This document shows, one piece after another, positions 1-8,890 of a stretch of 64,000 nucleotides of DNA. Each line of letters starts with the position of its first letter. Position 1 is the first letter of the stretch. This DNA comes from Bradyrhizobium sp. AZCC 1721. GTDB taxonomy: Bacteria; Pseudomonadota; Alphaproteobacteria; Rhizobiales; Xanthobacteraceae. Under the pieces are notes generated by a model. It made no database searches. It saw only the letters and a list, made by a program, of their open reading frames with translations, and was not told the origin of the DNA. The position numbers and the translations under genes were made by a program. The stretch is from positions 310,001 to 374,000 of the forward strand of contig NZ_JAZHSB010000001.1 in the NCBI RefSeq assembly GCF_036924715.1, written 5' to 3'.

Positions 1-1764
1 TCCCTGGAGGGCCCGTGTCGCCGGCGGCTGGTTCTGCGGAATGAAATCTTCCTTGGCGCCTGGCACGCTATAGTCATACGCCCAGCGATAGACCACCGGG
101 AGCTCCTTGCCCCAGTTGCCATGTCCAGGCGGCGTCTCCGGCGTCTGCCATTCCAGTGTTGTCGCCCGCCACGGATTGCCGCCGGAAGGCCTGCCCTTGA
201 AATAGCTCCAGACGAGGTTGAACAGGAACACGATCTGGGCGAGGCCCACGATCAGCGCCACCACGCTCATGAAGGCATTCAGTGTATGCACGGATGGCGT
301 GATGAACGCCGCTTCGCCGATCTCGTGATACCGGCGCGGCACCCCGAGCAGTCCAAGGTAGTGCATGGGAAAGAAGATCAGGTAGGCGCCGAGGAACGTG
401 ACCCAGAAATGGAACTTGCCCATCCAGTCATCCAGCATCCGGCCGGTGACCTTGGGGTACCAATGATAGATCGCGCCCAGCACGACCATGATCGGCGCCA
501 CGCCCATCACCATGTGGAAATGCGCGACAACGAACATGGTATCCGAAAGCGGGACATCCACGACGACGTTGCCGAGGAAGAGACCGGTGAGCCCGCCGTT
601 CACGAACGTTATGATAAAGCCGAGGGCGAACAGCATCGGCACCGTGAGATGAATGTCGCCGCGCCACAGGGTTAGCACCCAGTTGTAGACCTTGATGGCG
701 GTCGGGATGGCGATGATGAGCGTCGTTGTGGCGAAGAAGAACCCGAAGTGCGGGTGCATGCCGCTCACATACATGTGGTGCGCCCACACGATAAAGCTGA
801 GTGCGCCGATCGCCACAATGGCCCAAACCATCATGCGATAGCCGAAGATGTTCTTTCGCGCATGCGTGCTGATCAGATCGGAAACGATGCCGAAGGCGGG
901 CAGGGCGACGATATAGACTTCGGGATGACCGAAGAACCAGAACAGGTGCTGGAACAGGATCGGGCTGCCGCCGCCATACTTCATCTGCTGCCCCATCTCG
1001 ACGAGTGCGGGCATGAAGAAGCTGGTTCCGAGGAGGCGGTCGAACAGCATCATGACGGAGGCGACGAACAGCGCCGGGAAGGCCAATAGCGCCATGATGG
1101 TGGCCGTGAAGATGCCCCATACTGTCAAGGGCAACCGCATCAGCGTCATGCCGCGGGTGCGCGCCTGCAGCACCGTCACCACGTAATTCAATCCACCCAT
1201 GGTGAAGCCGATGATGAACAGGATCAGCGAGGACAGCATGAGAATGATGCCCCAGTCCTGCCCGGGGGTGCCGGACAGAATCGCCTGCGGTGGGTATAGC
1301 GTCCAGCCGGCGCCGGTGGGCCCGCCGGGTACGAAGAAGGTCGAAGCCAACACGATGACGGCGAGCAGGTAGACCCAGTAGCTCAGCATGTTCACGTAGG
1401 GGAAAACCATGTCCCGGGCGCCGACCATCAGCGGGATCAGGTAGTTGCCGAAGCCTCCCAGGAACAAGGCTGTCAGCAGGTAGATCACCATGATCATGCC
1501 GTGCATGGTGATGAACTGGAGATACTGGCTTGCATCGATGAAGGAGAATGTGCCCGGAAATCCCAGTTGCAGGCGCATCATCCACGACAGCACCAGCGCT
1601 ACCAGGCCGATTGCCGTCGCCGTCAGCGAGTATTGGATCGCGATGACTTTGGCGTCCTGCGAAAAGACGTACTGCGTCCACCAGCTTTTGGGGTGATAGA
1701 GTTCGACCTCTGCCACTTCGGCAGGCGGAACGTCGACGGTTGCTTCATATGGAACATCGACCAT
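1..1764 (-). CDS. ctaD: Cytochrome c oxidase subunit I (aa3-type), 3' end outside window
   Basis: Catalytic subunit of a haem-copper terminal oxidase: it binds haem a, haem a3 and CuB in the inner membrane, reduces O2 to water and pumps protons. The frame is open from an ATG at 1764 to the window edge, 588 codons with no stop. Visible family marks are HPEVYIVALPAFG (CuB histidine and the A1-type Glu), WAHHMYVSGMHPH, HFHMVMGV, and GARDMVFPYVN, which carries the D-channel Asp. About twelve hydrophobic segments alternate with short loops. A GGAGG lies 7 bases upstream of the ATG. The gene follows subunit II by 76 bases on the same strand, so the two form an operon that probably continues leftwards to subunit III. 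A 417-codon open frame on the same strand is an out-of-frame shadow. Whether this is the main aa3 oxidase or an alternative coxMNOP-type one cannot be decided here. Confidence 0.95.
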   Translation of the reverse strand, partial: MVDVPYEATVDVPPAEVAEVELYHPKSWWTQYVFSQDAKVIAIQYSLTATAIGLVALVLSWMMRLQLGFPGTFSFIDASQYLQFITMHGMIMVIYLLTALFLGGFGNYLIPLMVGARDMVFPYVNMLSYWVYLLAVIVLASTFFVPGGPTGAGWTLYPPQAILSGTPGQDWGIILMLSSLILFIIGFTMGGLNYVVTVLQARTRGMTLMRLPLTVWGIFTATIMALLAFPALFVASVMMLFDRLLGTSFFMPALVEMGQQMKYGGGSPILFQHLFWFFGHPEVYIVALPAFGIVSDLISTHARKNIFGYRMMVWAIVAIGALSFIVWAHHMYVSGMHPHFGFFFATTTLIIAIPTAIKVYNWVLTLWRGDIHLTVPMLFALGFIITFVNGGLTGLFLGNVVVDVPLSDTMFVVAHFHMVMGVAPIMVVLGAIYHWYPKVTGRMLDDWMGKFHFWVTFLGAYLIFFPMHYLGLLGVPRRYHEIGEAAFITPSVHTLNAFMSVVALIVGLAQIVFLFNLVWSYFKGRPSGGNPWRATTLEWQTPETPPGHGNWGKELPVVYRWAYDYSVPGAKEDFIPQNQPPATRALQG

Positions 1765-1840
1765 AGAAATACCTCCTCGGTCGTTTCCGTCGGGGGTGAA
1801 GACCCGGTCTCACGCGCCCGATCTATCTTCGCAGCGGCAC

Positions 1841-2674
1841 CTACTTGCCGCCTGATCTGTATGTCGCCTTCGTAACGGCGCTTCGGCCTGACAATTCCGC
1901 AAACGTCTTCTGTTGCTCTAGCCAGGCGTGATATTCGCTTTCTTCCTCGACGACGACTTTCGCCCGCATCTGCGCGTGCGCTGCGCCGCACAACTCGGCG
2001 CACAGCACGTCGAACGTTCCGGTTCGGATCGGAGTCATCCAGAAATAGGTGACCATGCCGGGCACCATATCCATCTTGGCCCGGAATTCAGGCACATAGA
2101 AATCGTGCAGGACGTCGACTGAGCGGAGCAAAACCTTGACCGGCTTTCCAACCGGGAGGTGCATCTCGCCACTTTCGATCACGACGTCGTCCTGCCCGTG
2201 CGGGTCGTCGCGATTCAAGCCCATAGGGTTCTCGGCACTCACGTGGCGGACATCGGTCGTGCCCATCCGGCCATCCTTCCCCGGCAGGCGGAAGCTCCAT
2301 TGCCACTGCTGGCCCATGACCTCGATCTCGGTAGCGTTCGCCGGAACCGTGACGAACTGGTGCCAGACGAACAGGCCAGGCGCCAACATGGCTGCGACGC
2401 CGACGGCGGTACCGATGCTGAGCCACCACTCGAGCTTCTTGTTCTCCGGATTGTAGTGCGCCTGTCTTCCTTCCTTGTGATGGAAGCGGAAGACGCAATA
2501 GGCCATGAAAGCGATCACCGCGAAGAAAACCGCCCCAGTGATCCAGAAGGTTATGTTGATGGTGTCGTCAATGTAGCGCCAATTGGTGGCGATCGGCGTC
2601 CACCACCACGGGCTGTAGATGTGAAACAGCACCGAGCCGACTGCGACCAGAAGCAGGACAATGGCGACAATCAT
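1841..2674 (-). CDS. ctaC: Cytochrome c oxidase subunit II
   Basis: 277 residues. It accepts electrons from cytochrome c at the binuclear CuA centre on the periplasmic face and passes them to subunit I. The N-terminal 110 residues hold three hydrophobic stretches, more than the usual two. The cupredoxin domain follows, with the CuA ligands visible as the His of DVLHDFYVPEF and the cluster CAELCGAAHAQM (CxxxCxxxHxxM). No C-terminal cytochrome c domain is fused. The start is supported by AAGGAGG shortly before the ATG. It is the first gene of the oxidase operon seen here, followed 76 bases later by subunit I. No lipobox is present; residues 1-20 could act as a signal-anchor. The Trp-rich N-terminus differs from typical CtaC, which hints at an alternative aa3 oxidase, but this is inference. 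Confidence 0.93.
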   Translation of the reverse strand: MIVAIVLLLVAVGSVLFHIYSPWWWTPIATNWRYIDDTINITFWITGAVFFAVIAFMAYCVFRFHHKEGRQAHYNPENKKLEWWLSIGTAVGVAAMLAPGLFVWHQFVTVPANATEIEVMGQQWQWSFRLPGKDGRMGTTDVRHVSAENPMGLNRDDPHGQDDVVIESGEMHLPVGKPVKVLLRSVDVLHDFYVPEFRAKMDMVPGMVTYFWMTPIRTGTFDVLCAELCGAAHAQMRAKVVVEEESEYHAWLEQQKTFAELSGRSAVTKATYRSGGK

Positions 2675-3201
2675 CCCTCATTCCTCCTTGCCACCTAAGG
2701 CAATGGAGACAAATCAGAGGGCGGAGCTCGCATCTGTCTTGATGGCCGACTGCGCCATCGCAGTGCGTCTTGCCTCGCCCACTTTGACCGGTCGCGACAT
2801 CCAAACGTGGCGCCGAGCACACGTTACGACCGATTACCATCAAATCTGGGGCGTCAGGAGTGAGGATGGTACGCGTCGGGGCTGGCGTCAATAGATCACT
2901 TCAGCGTCTGCGCGGATGCCGCAAGCCGGCCGAGCGTCAGCCGGCACAATCGTTTGAGATGACGCAACGCACCAAATGACCGTGAACGTGCACTGTTCAC
3001 CGAACCGTGAGCGCTGTTCGGTTCGCTTAGCGCTAAGCTGTGAGGGAGGTCGCGACAAGTTTCGTCCGGCTAAGCTCCTTTCGATGCATTTGGGTTTGCC
3101 GTACTCGGCTCGACCGCGACTCTCGCACACCAGGGCGGAGACGCGCATGTTGCGGCGCGTCGTTTCGACCGCCGCAACTGTGAGCACGGGAGGGTGCGTC
3201 C
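2675..3201. promoter_or_regulatory. Divergent cox/DUF2189 intergenic region with three dyads
   Basis: 527 bases without a supported gene between the divergent starts of subunit II and the DUF2189 protein. Three inverted repeats lie close together: 2982-3000 (GTGAAC arms, 7-base spacer), 3001-3025 (CGAACCG and CGGTTCG arms) and 3025-3038 (GCTTAGC/GCTAAGC, perfect, no spacer). Just upstream, 2954-2967 reads TTGA-N6-GCAA, which fits the loose FixK2 consensus TTG(A/C)-N6-(T/G)CAA. Short open frames here have no ribosome site or recognisable product. The dyads are seen directly; regulation of either flanking gene is inference. Confidence 0.5.
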
Positions 3202-4110
3202 ATGGCCACTGTCTATTCCGACAACATCTCAAAAGTTGCACGGCACGTATTCGGCGACGCCGCCACATATCCCGTTCGCAAGATCAAACTATCCGACCTG
3301 GGCGAGGCGCTGCGCCTGGGCTGGGAAGACTTCAGTGCGATGCCAAGTCACGCGGTCGTCCTGTGCGTGATTTATCCCGTTCTCGGTATTTTTCTGTTCA
3401 GGTTGGTCCTTGGCTATTCGGTATTGCCGCTGCTGTTTCCGCTGGCAGCCGGGTTTGCCTTGATTGGCCCCTTTGCCGCGATTGGTCTCTACGAACTCAG
3501 CCGCCGCCGCGAGCGCGGCGAGGAGGTCGGCGCATGGGATGCGCTTTCCGTGCTGCGCGCTCCGGCTTTCGGGGCCATGATCGAGCTCGGCGTGCTCCTG
3601 CTCGTTCTGTTCGGGGCCTGGATCGGCGCTGCGAACGCTATCTACGTCTCGATCTTCGGCCACGCTCCGGCTGCGAGCATTCCCGATTTCGCAACGCGCG
3701 TGCTGACGACGCCGGAAGGATGGTCGCTCATCATCGTCGGTTGCGGCGTTGGTTTTCTGTTCGCGGTCGTGGCGCTGTGCGTCAGCGTTGTGTCGTTTCC
3801 ATTGATGCTCGATCGCCATGCGACTGCAATCGACGCCATCCGGACGTCGCTGCGGGCTGTCATGATGAATCCGGTTGCCATGGCCGGGTGGGGGCTGATC
3901 GTCGCGGCGCTGCTGGTTGCCGGCTCGCTGCCGGTCTTCGTCGGTCTCGCCGTCGTTCTGCCCGTGCTCGGTCATGCCACCTGGCATCTGTACCGGAAAG
4001 TGGTGGAGCCGGATCCCAACCCTCCGCAGCAAGAACCCCGCCTGCGGAAAGGACACCGCTACGCCGCGGATTTCCCGGCCAATCTCTTCCCGTGGAGCCG
4101 TGAGCGTTAG
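3202..4110 (+). CDS. DUF2189 family integral membrane protein
   Basis: 302 residues. It matches the DUF2189 family as I recall it: a cytosolic N-terminus of about 45 residues (VRKIKLSDLGEALRLGWEDF) followed by about six hydrophobic segments, including a paired helix near residues 60-95 and three long ones in the second half, then a basic, proline-rich tail. The biochemical role of the family is unknown; members often sit near cytochrome oxidase genes, as here. GGGAGG lies about 8 bases before the ATG. The gene diverges from the cox operon across a 527-base region with several dyads. A 375-codon frame on the same strand and a 314-codon frame on the opposite strand over this gene are shadows with improbable composition. 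Confidence 0.85.
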   Translation: MATVYSDNISKVARHVFGDAATYPVRKIKLSDLGEALRLGWEDFSAMPSHAVVLCVIYPVLGIFLFRLVLGYSVLPLLFPLAAGFALIGPFAAIGLYELSRRRERGEEVGAWDALSVLRAPAFGAMIELGVLLLVLFGAWIGAANAIYVSIFGHAPAASIPDFATRVLTTPEGWSLIIVGCGVGFLFAVVALCVSVVSFPLMLDRHATAIDAIRTSLRAVMMNPVAMAGWGLIVAALLVAGSLPVFVGLAVVLPVLGHATWHLYRKVVEPDPNPPQQEPRLRKGHRYAADFPANLFPWSRER

Positions 4111-4188
4111 CGTGTGGCGGTGAAATAGAACGGGGGATGGCGCCATCGAGTGGCCGTCGCCCTTCGAGGGCCGCGCTTTGCGCGGCCA

Positions 4189-4222
4189 CCCCGGGATGAA
4201 CGCGATCGCGTTCATCCCGGGG
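4189..4222. repeat. 34-bp perfect palindrome
   Basis: CCCCGGGATGAACGCGA is followed directly by its exact complement, giving 17-base arms with no spacer, centred at 4205/4206. It lies 79 bases after the DUF2189 stop and 38 bases beyond the stop of the convergent small membrane protein gene. There is no T-run, so it looks more like a dispersed intergenic palindrome than a classical terminator, although it could end transcription from both sides. Confidence 0.8.
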
Positions 4223-4260
4223 TGACGGAGCACATTGATTGAAGCTTGCTTTATCAGGCT

Positions 4261-4491
4261 CTAGAAATTGGCCCCCGACACCAACAGAACTCCTCCGAGT
4301 GCCATAAGGAGAATGCCCGGCCAATTCGCGCCAAGCCCCAAGAATCGCACGCTGCGCTGTGGCGGCTCCAACGTCTGGCGAACCGGTCCGGCGGAATCCC
4401 GGCCGCTAAGCGGTCCCCGCCAAATAGTGGTGCGCGCCATATACAGGAGTCCGCCGATAACGAGGAGCGCGCCAAGTCCCATCAGGAACAT
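4261..4491 (-). CDS. Small two-helix membrane protein, unknown function
   Basis: 76 residues. Two hydrophobic helices (about residues 2-19 and 58-75), each beginning with a G-L-G/G-I-L pattern, flank a basic proline-containing loop of about 38 residues. The ATG at 4491 is preceded by AGAGGCGG at good spacing; a second in-frame ATG lies three codons on. It lies 88 bases downstream of trmB on the same strand and may be the last gene of that run. I do not recognise a named family. Composition and codon use are normal for the neighbourhood, so a real gene is likely. Confidence 0.65.
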   Translation of the reverse strand: MFLMGLGALLVIGGLLYMARTTIWRGPLSGRDSAGPVRQTLEPPQRSVRFLGLGANWPGILLMALGGVLLVSGANF

Positions 4492-4579
4492 TACCGCCTC
4501 TCAATTCGTCGCTGCCCCGCACAATATGGCGTGGACTCAAGTATCCGGGCTCCAAAACGTTCCGGCCAGGCGCTGTAAT

Positions 4580-5356
4580 TCAGCAGGTCGCTTTGTCCGA
4601 CATGGGTGACGTCTGGCCGACCCGCCGAAACCGCAGATACGCCGCCACTCTTCCCTCGCGTTCAGCTTTGCGGCCGTAGCGCGTCATCGTGTAGCGGTCC
4701 CAGGGCTTTTGCCAGTCGGCGGCACGCTCGGCGGTCCAGACAAAATCCGGCGAGCGCATCAGATGCGTCAGCGTCCAGGCACAGTAATCGTCAATGTCGC
4801 TGACGAAACGAAACTCGCCGCCGTCTTTAAGGATACGCGCCATCGCCTTCACCGTTGCGTCCTGCACGAAGCGCCGCTTCCAGTGCCGCCGCTTCGGCCA
4901 GGGATCGGGATGGATCAGGTCGATCCGCGCCAGCGAACGCGGCGGCAGCCAGGCGAGCAGTTCCGCGGCGTCGCCGGCATAGAGCCTGATATTGCCGATG
5001 TCGTGTACCTCGATCTGCGTCAGGATCTTGGCCATGCCGTTGACATACGGCTCGCAGCCGATGAATCCGATGTTCGGATAGGCCTGCGCTTCCGCGATCA
5101 GATGTTCGCCGCCGCCGAATCCGATCTCGAGCCTGACATCCGTAGCTCGGCCATCGAACAGATCGGTAAGCCGCCCCGGCACAGGCGTCGCAATGTCGAG
5201 CGCGAGTTGCGGCAGCAGTTTGTCGATCAGGTCGGCCTGGTGGATGCGGAGCTTGTGGCCCTTGCGGCGGCCAAAGAACGAACCGTGCGCATGTGCCGAC
5301 GCGCCGTCATCGGGCGGTGCGTCGCGGTCGCCGGTGTCGCGCGGGGCGGTCATCAT
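4580..5356 (-). CDS. trmB: tRNA (guanine-N7-)-methyltransferase
   Basis: 258 residues. TrmB transfers methyl from S-adenosylmethionine to N7 of G46 in the variable loop of tRNAs. The Rossmann SAM site is seen in RLEIGFGGGEHL (about residues 75-86). The family signature HPDPWPKRRHWKRRF, which lines the active site, is at about 150-164, and the C-terminal TRYGRKAEREGR helix binds tRNA. A low-complexity His/Asp-rich N-terminus of about 25 residues precedes the conserved GRRKGHKLR segment. The ATG overlaps the TGA of the upstream M20 peptidase gene by four bases (5353-5356), implying translational coupling. In related genomes, from memory, trmB is preceded by metK rather than a peptidase. Confidence 0.95.
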   Translation of the reverse strand: MMTAPRDTGDRDAPPDDGASAHAHGSFFGRRKGHKLRIHQADLIDKLLPQLALDIATPVPGRLTDLFDGRATDVRLEIGFGGGEHLIAEAQAYPNIGFIGCEPYVNGMAKILTQIEVHDIGNIRLYAGDAAELLAWLPPRSLARIDLIHPDPWPKRRHWKRRFVQDATVKAMARILKDGGEFRFVSDIDDYCAWTLTHLMRSPDFVWTAERAADWQKPWDRYTMTRYGRKAEREGRVAAYLRFRRVGQTSPMSDKATC

Positions 5357-6480
5357 CGCAGCGTCTGATAGAGACGGTACAACAGCCGCGCCCTCGGCTC
5401 GATCGAGGAGATGTACATCTGCTCGTAATGGGTATGCGCGCCCTGGCCGTCGACGCCGAGGCCGTCGAGGGTCGCGGTATGCGGCGCGGTGAAATTGCCG
5501 TCGGAGCCGCCGCCGGTCGAGGTGTCGACCAAATCGAAGCCGATCTCCGCCGCAATCGTCCTGGCGTGCTCGTAGAGCGCGGCGCCGGCATTGCTTTTTT
5601 CGTATGGCGGTCGATTCAACTCGCCGATCACTCTGACGCTGACGCCCTCGGTGCGCGATTTCAGATTGAGGATTCTTGACGCGAGCTCGTCGGCATCCGA
5701 CATCGTCGGCACGCGCAAATCGACCTCGGCGTAGGCTTCTTCCGCGATCACGTTCGGCCTGGTGCCGCCGCGGACAACGCCGACATTGACGGTGATACCG
5801 CGCGCAAGATCGTTCATCGCCTCGAGCGTCTGGATGACATTGCCGAGTTCGCGGATGGCGCTGCGGCCGTCCTCCGGCCTGGTACCGGCATGCGAGGGCA
5901 CGCCCCTGATGAAAACCTCGAACCGCCCGACACCCTTGCGTCCGGTGACGATCTTGCCGCCGTCGCGCGCCGGTTCGGTGACCAGCACATATTTGGCCTT
6001 GCGTCCCTCGGCCTCGATCAGCGCGCGCGAGGTCGGACTGCCGATCTCTTCATCGGAGACATAGAGCTGCGTGATGCCGAGCGACGGCCGCGCACTGTCG
6101 GCGCAGACTTGCCGAAACGCGTGATAGGCGAGATAGGCGCCGCCCTTCATGTCGTAGATGCCCGGGCCGAATGCGCTGTCGCCCTCGATCCGGAATGGCA
6201 GCCGCTCGATGAATCCAAGCGGATGCACCGTATCGAGATGGCTCAGCACCAGGTTGCCTGGTTCGTCCTGTCCCCATGACGAGCGCGCCACCAGATGATC
6301 GCCGCAGCCGAAATGCCCGGCGATCCGCTCTAGCGTCGCGGGCAGGCCGCGATAGCCTTCAGCGACGAGGTCGACGAGCTTATTGACCTGCTCCGGCGCT
6401 TCGGTTGGGCTCTCGATCTCAACCCAGCGGCGGATGCCCTCGAGGATCGGCGCAGGGTCGAAGGGATTGTCTGTCGTCAT
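5353..6480 (-). CDS. M20 family metallopeptidase (carboxypeptidase G2-like)
   Basis: 375 residues. A cytosolic dinuclear-zinc hydrolase of the M20/ArgE/CPG2 family that removes C-terminal amino acids or acyl groups; the substrate is not predictable. Zinc and catalytic residues visible in order are SHLDTVHP (His and catalytic Asp), YDMKGGAY (bridging Asp), SDEEIGSPTSR (catalytic Glu pair), and a C-terminal GGGSDGNF followed by a late His in GAHTHYEQ. The dimerisation domain occupies about residues 180-285. It ends in a four-base overlap with trmB and starts 121 bases downstream of the XRE regulator gene. It occupies the position that metK holds in related genomes (from memory). Length fits the family. 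Confidence 0.9.
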   Translation of the reverse strand: MTTDNPFDPAPILEGIRRWVEIESPTEAPEQVNKLVDLVAEGYRGLPATLERIAGHFGCGDHLVARSSWGQDEPGNLVLSHLDTVHPLGFIERLPFRIEGDSAFGPGIYDMKGGAYLAYHAFRQVCADSARPSLGITQLYVSDEEIGSPTSRALIEAEGRKAKYVLVTEPARDGGKIVTGRKGVGRFEVFIRGVPSHAGTRPEDGRSAIRELGNVIQTLEAMNDLARGITVNVGVVRGGTRPNVIAEEAYAEVDLRVPTMSDADELASRILNLKSRTEGVSVRVIGELNRPPYEKSNAGAALYEHARTIAAEIGFDLVDTSTGGGSDGNFTAPHTATLDGLGVDGQGAHTHYEQMYISSIEPRARLLYRLYQTLR

Positions 6481-6601
6481 GTCGTATCCGATACGGCGTC
6501 ATGCCCCGATGCGCAATTGCACATCGTAGGCCCGCGCCAATGCAGCGCGAAATGACGGCATATTCCGGAATACGAAATTCTCAAACCGTGCGGGATGAAA
6601 G

Positions 6602-7018
6602 TCAGCGCGGGTCCGGGCCGTCGCGCGACGCGATCTGCTCGACCAATTCGACGATGGAGCGGCGCATTTTGGAATCGGTGATGCGCGTGAACGCGCGCGT
6701 CAGCGCCAGACCCTCTGACGTCGCGAGGAAATCGGACACGTAGGCCGGAGAGGCACCGTCGCCAAACCCGTCCGCATTCGCTATGCCGCTCGGCCCGCCA
6801 TCGAACAGAAACGATACCGGCACCTGCAAAATCTCGGAAATCTGCTGCAGGCGGCTGGCGCCGACCCGGTTGGTGCCCTTTTCGTACTTCTGGACCTGCT
6901 GGAACGTGAGGCCGAGCGCTTCGCCCAGCTTTTCCTGACTCATGCCCAGCATGATGCGGCGCATCCGGACGCGGCTGCCGACATATTTGTCGACCGGATT
7001 GGGCGCTTTGGTGGACAT
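6602..7018 (-). CDS. XRE-family regulator, PhrR-like
   Basis: 138 residues from the chosen ATG. A cytosolic DNA-binding protein: the Cro/C1 helix-turn-helix covers about residues 15-68 (RMRRIMLGMSQEKLGEALG, then FQQVQKYEKGTNRVGASRL), followed by a short C-terminal region ending in MRRSIVELVEQIA. The start at 7018 is chosen because AGGAG sits 8 bases upstream; an ATG at 7024 and GTG at 7027 are too close to it. The closest characterised relative I can name is the pH-regulated PhrR of Sinorhizobium, also next to lnt (actA). The gene lies 260 bases after lnt, so it may have its own promoter. Confidence 0.85.
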   Translation of the reverse strand: MSTKAPNPVDKYVGSRVRMRRIMLGMSQEKLGEALGLTFQQVQKYEKGTNRVGASRLQQISEILQVPVSFLFDGGPSGIANADGFGDGASPAYVSDFLATSEGLALTRAFTRITDSKMRRSIVELVEQIASRDGPDPR

Positions 7019-7278
7019 CTGCATCACTCCTAGGATTGCGCGCCGGGAATGAGGCAGTGGAAATTCGCAGTGGAAATTCTATGCCTCAGGCGCGCCGGTA
7101 CCGTCATATCCTGCTCGGAGGATCGGGTAGAATTGCGGACGATCTGAGCAACGGAAGTGACTGGTTGTCGTTTTTGGCTTGCAAGCGCAGAAAGCGAATC
7201 GCAGGCTGTCTGTCAACTGGTGGAACCGCGCACGCAGCTTTTTTAGTAAACCAGTGACAACTCGGTCATGTGCAAATC

Positions 7279-8890
7279 TCAGGCAGCGTGCTTCGCAACG
7301 CGGCGTCTGACGACGACCAACAAGGCTGCGGCCACAATCACGGCCGCCGCGATATCTCCAAGGCGAGCATAAACCGTTGGCGACAGCGCGAACGGCAGGC
7401 TGGCATCCAGCACGCCTTCGATGCCGAGGCCGAGCTGTGCCACAATTCGCCCCGAGGGATCGATCACCGCCGAGATGCCGGTGTTGGCGGCGCGCACCAT
7501 CGGCAGACCTTCCTCGATCGCACGCAGCCGCGCCTGCTGCAGGTGCTGGTAGGGGCCTGTTGAATTTCCAAACCAGCCGTCATTGGTCAGGTTGACGATC
7601 CAGCCGGGGCGGTCGTCACGCGCTGCAAGATTTCCGGGAAAAATCGCCTCATAACAGATCAGCGGTAGCGCGCGCGGCGCATTCGGTATCTCCATCGCGC
7701 GGAGCCGCGTGCCCGGAATGAAGCCGCCGTGGACTTTTGTAAGCTGCACGAACCCGAGCTTTTCCATCCATTCCTGAAACGGCAGATACTCGCCGAACGG
7801 CACCAGATGCAGCTTGTCGTAGACCGACAGCACGCTGCCGTCATGGTCGATCACATAGATCGAATTGTAGGCGCGCGAGACACGCACGCCGGGCGGGGTG
7901 TCCGGAGCGCGCACCGAGCCGGTCATCAGCACCGTGCCCTTGGGCAGAAGCTCGGCGATCTGTGCCATCGCGTCGGCTTCGCGCGTCAGGAAAAATGGGG
8001 AAAGCCGATTCCGGCCAAATCAGGATTTGCACGTCGCGCACGCCGGTGGACTGCGGGCCTGAAGCGCGGTCGGACAGAGCAAGGTATTTCTGCATCACCT
8101 CCGCTTTGGCGCCATAGTTGAATTTGACGTCCTGCTGCAGGTTCGGCTGCATGATACGTAGCTTGACCTTGGTCAGGGCCGTCGGCTGCAGCGACAGCCG
8201 CACAGCGCCGTAAATTCCCATCGCCACGAGCAGCAAGAGTGCCGCCACCGGCGCGATCCAGGGCTTGCGGCCGCGCGATGAACCGTCGATCAGCGCCGCC
8301 GGGCTGGCAAAGATCGCAACGCTGAGGAAGGTCATGCCCCACAGCCCGATCAGCGACGCTGCCTGCGCCAGGGCCAAGGGCTCCGACAGCGCGTAGCCGA
8401 AGGCATTCCAGGGAAATCCCGATAGCACATAGCCGCGCAGCCATTCGCTGACCGTGAGCCCGATCGCGAGCGCCAGAACCCGCGACGCATCCCGCGTCCA
8501 GATCAGCCGCGCCAGTGCGAAGCCGAGCGCCGGAAACAAGGCGAGATAGGCCGGCAGGCCGAGCACCGCGAACGGCATCAGCCAGGCAAAGGTCGGCGCG
8601 TCGACCAGGAAAGCGTTGCCGATCCAGTAGAGCCCGGGCACGAAATAGCCGAGCCCGAACCAGAAGCCCGCCATCGCCGCCGCCGGCAACCCCCGCCATT
8701 TTCCCGCCGCCGCGCCGTCGATCAGCCAGACCACGACCGGAAACGTCACAAACAGCACCGGCCAGGCGTTGAACGGCGCCATCGAAAGAGCCGACATTGC
8801 GCCGGCGACGAGCGCAATCGCTGCGCGCTTCCAGCCCCAGGCCAGGATGATCGAAAGTCCCGCGGCGCGGAATTTGCTGGTTGGGATCAC
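7279..8890 (-). pseudogene. lnt: Apolipoprotein N-acyltransferase, split by a one-base frameshift
   Basis: Lnt adds the third acyl chain to lipoproteins at the periplasmic face of the inner membrane. The first part (GTG at 8890, about 300 codons) has a series of transmembrane helices and enters the nitrilase domain with the catalytic Glu in WPESAFP. There the frame breaks and continues one base over, with YDKLHLVPFGEY (Lys) and LICYEAIFP (Cys) in the second part, then a C-terminal helix and stop at 7279. At 7991-8000 the plus strand reads AAAAATGGGG; removing one base restores the expected PFFLTREADAM junction. Together the halves make a normal Lnt of about 536 residues. The GTG overlaps the corC TGA (8887-8890). 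Lnt is generally needed for growth in Gram-negatives, so sequencing error is a serious alternative to true loss. Confidence 0.88.

Noticed and set aside
428..1681. 417-codon open frame on the minus strand over cytochrome oxidase subunit I
   Set aside because: It is out of frame with the conserved subunit I sequence and has His/Arg-rich random composition.
2976..4103. 375-codon plus-strand frame over the DUF2189 gene
   Set aside because: Arg-rich shadow; the 302-codon frame has clear membrane helices and a ribosome site.
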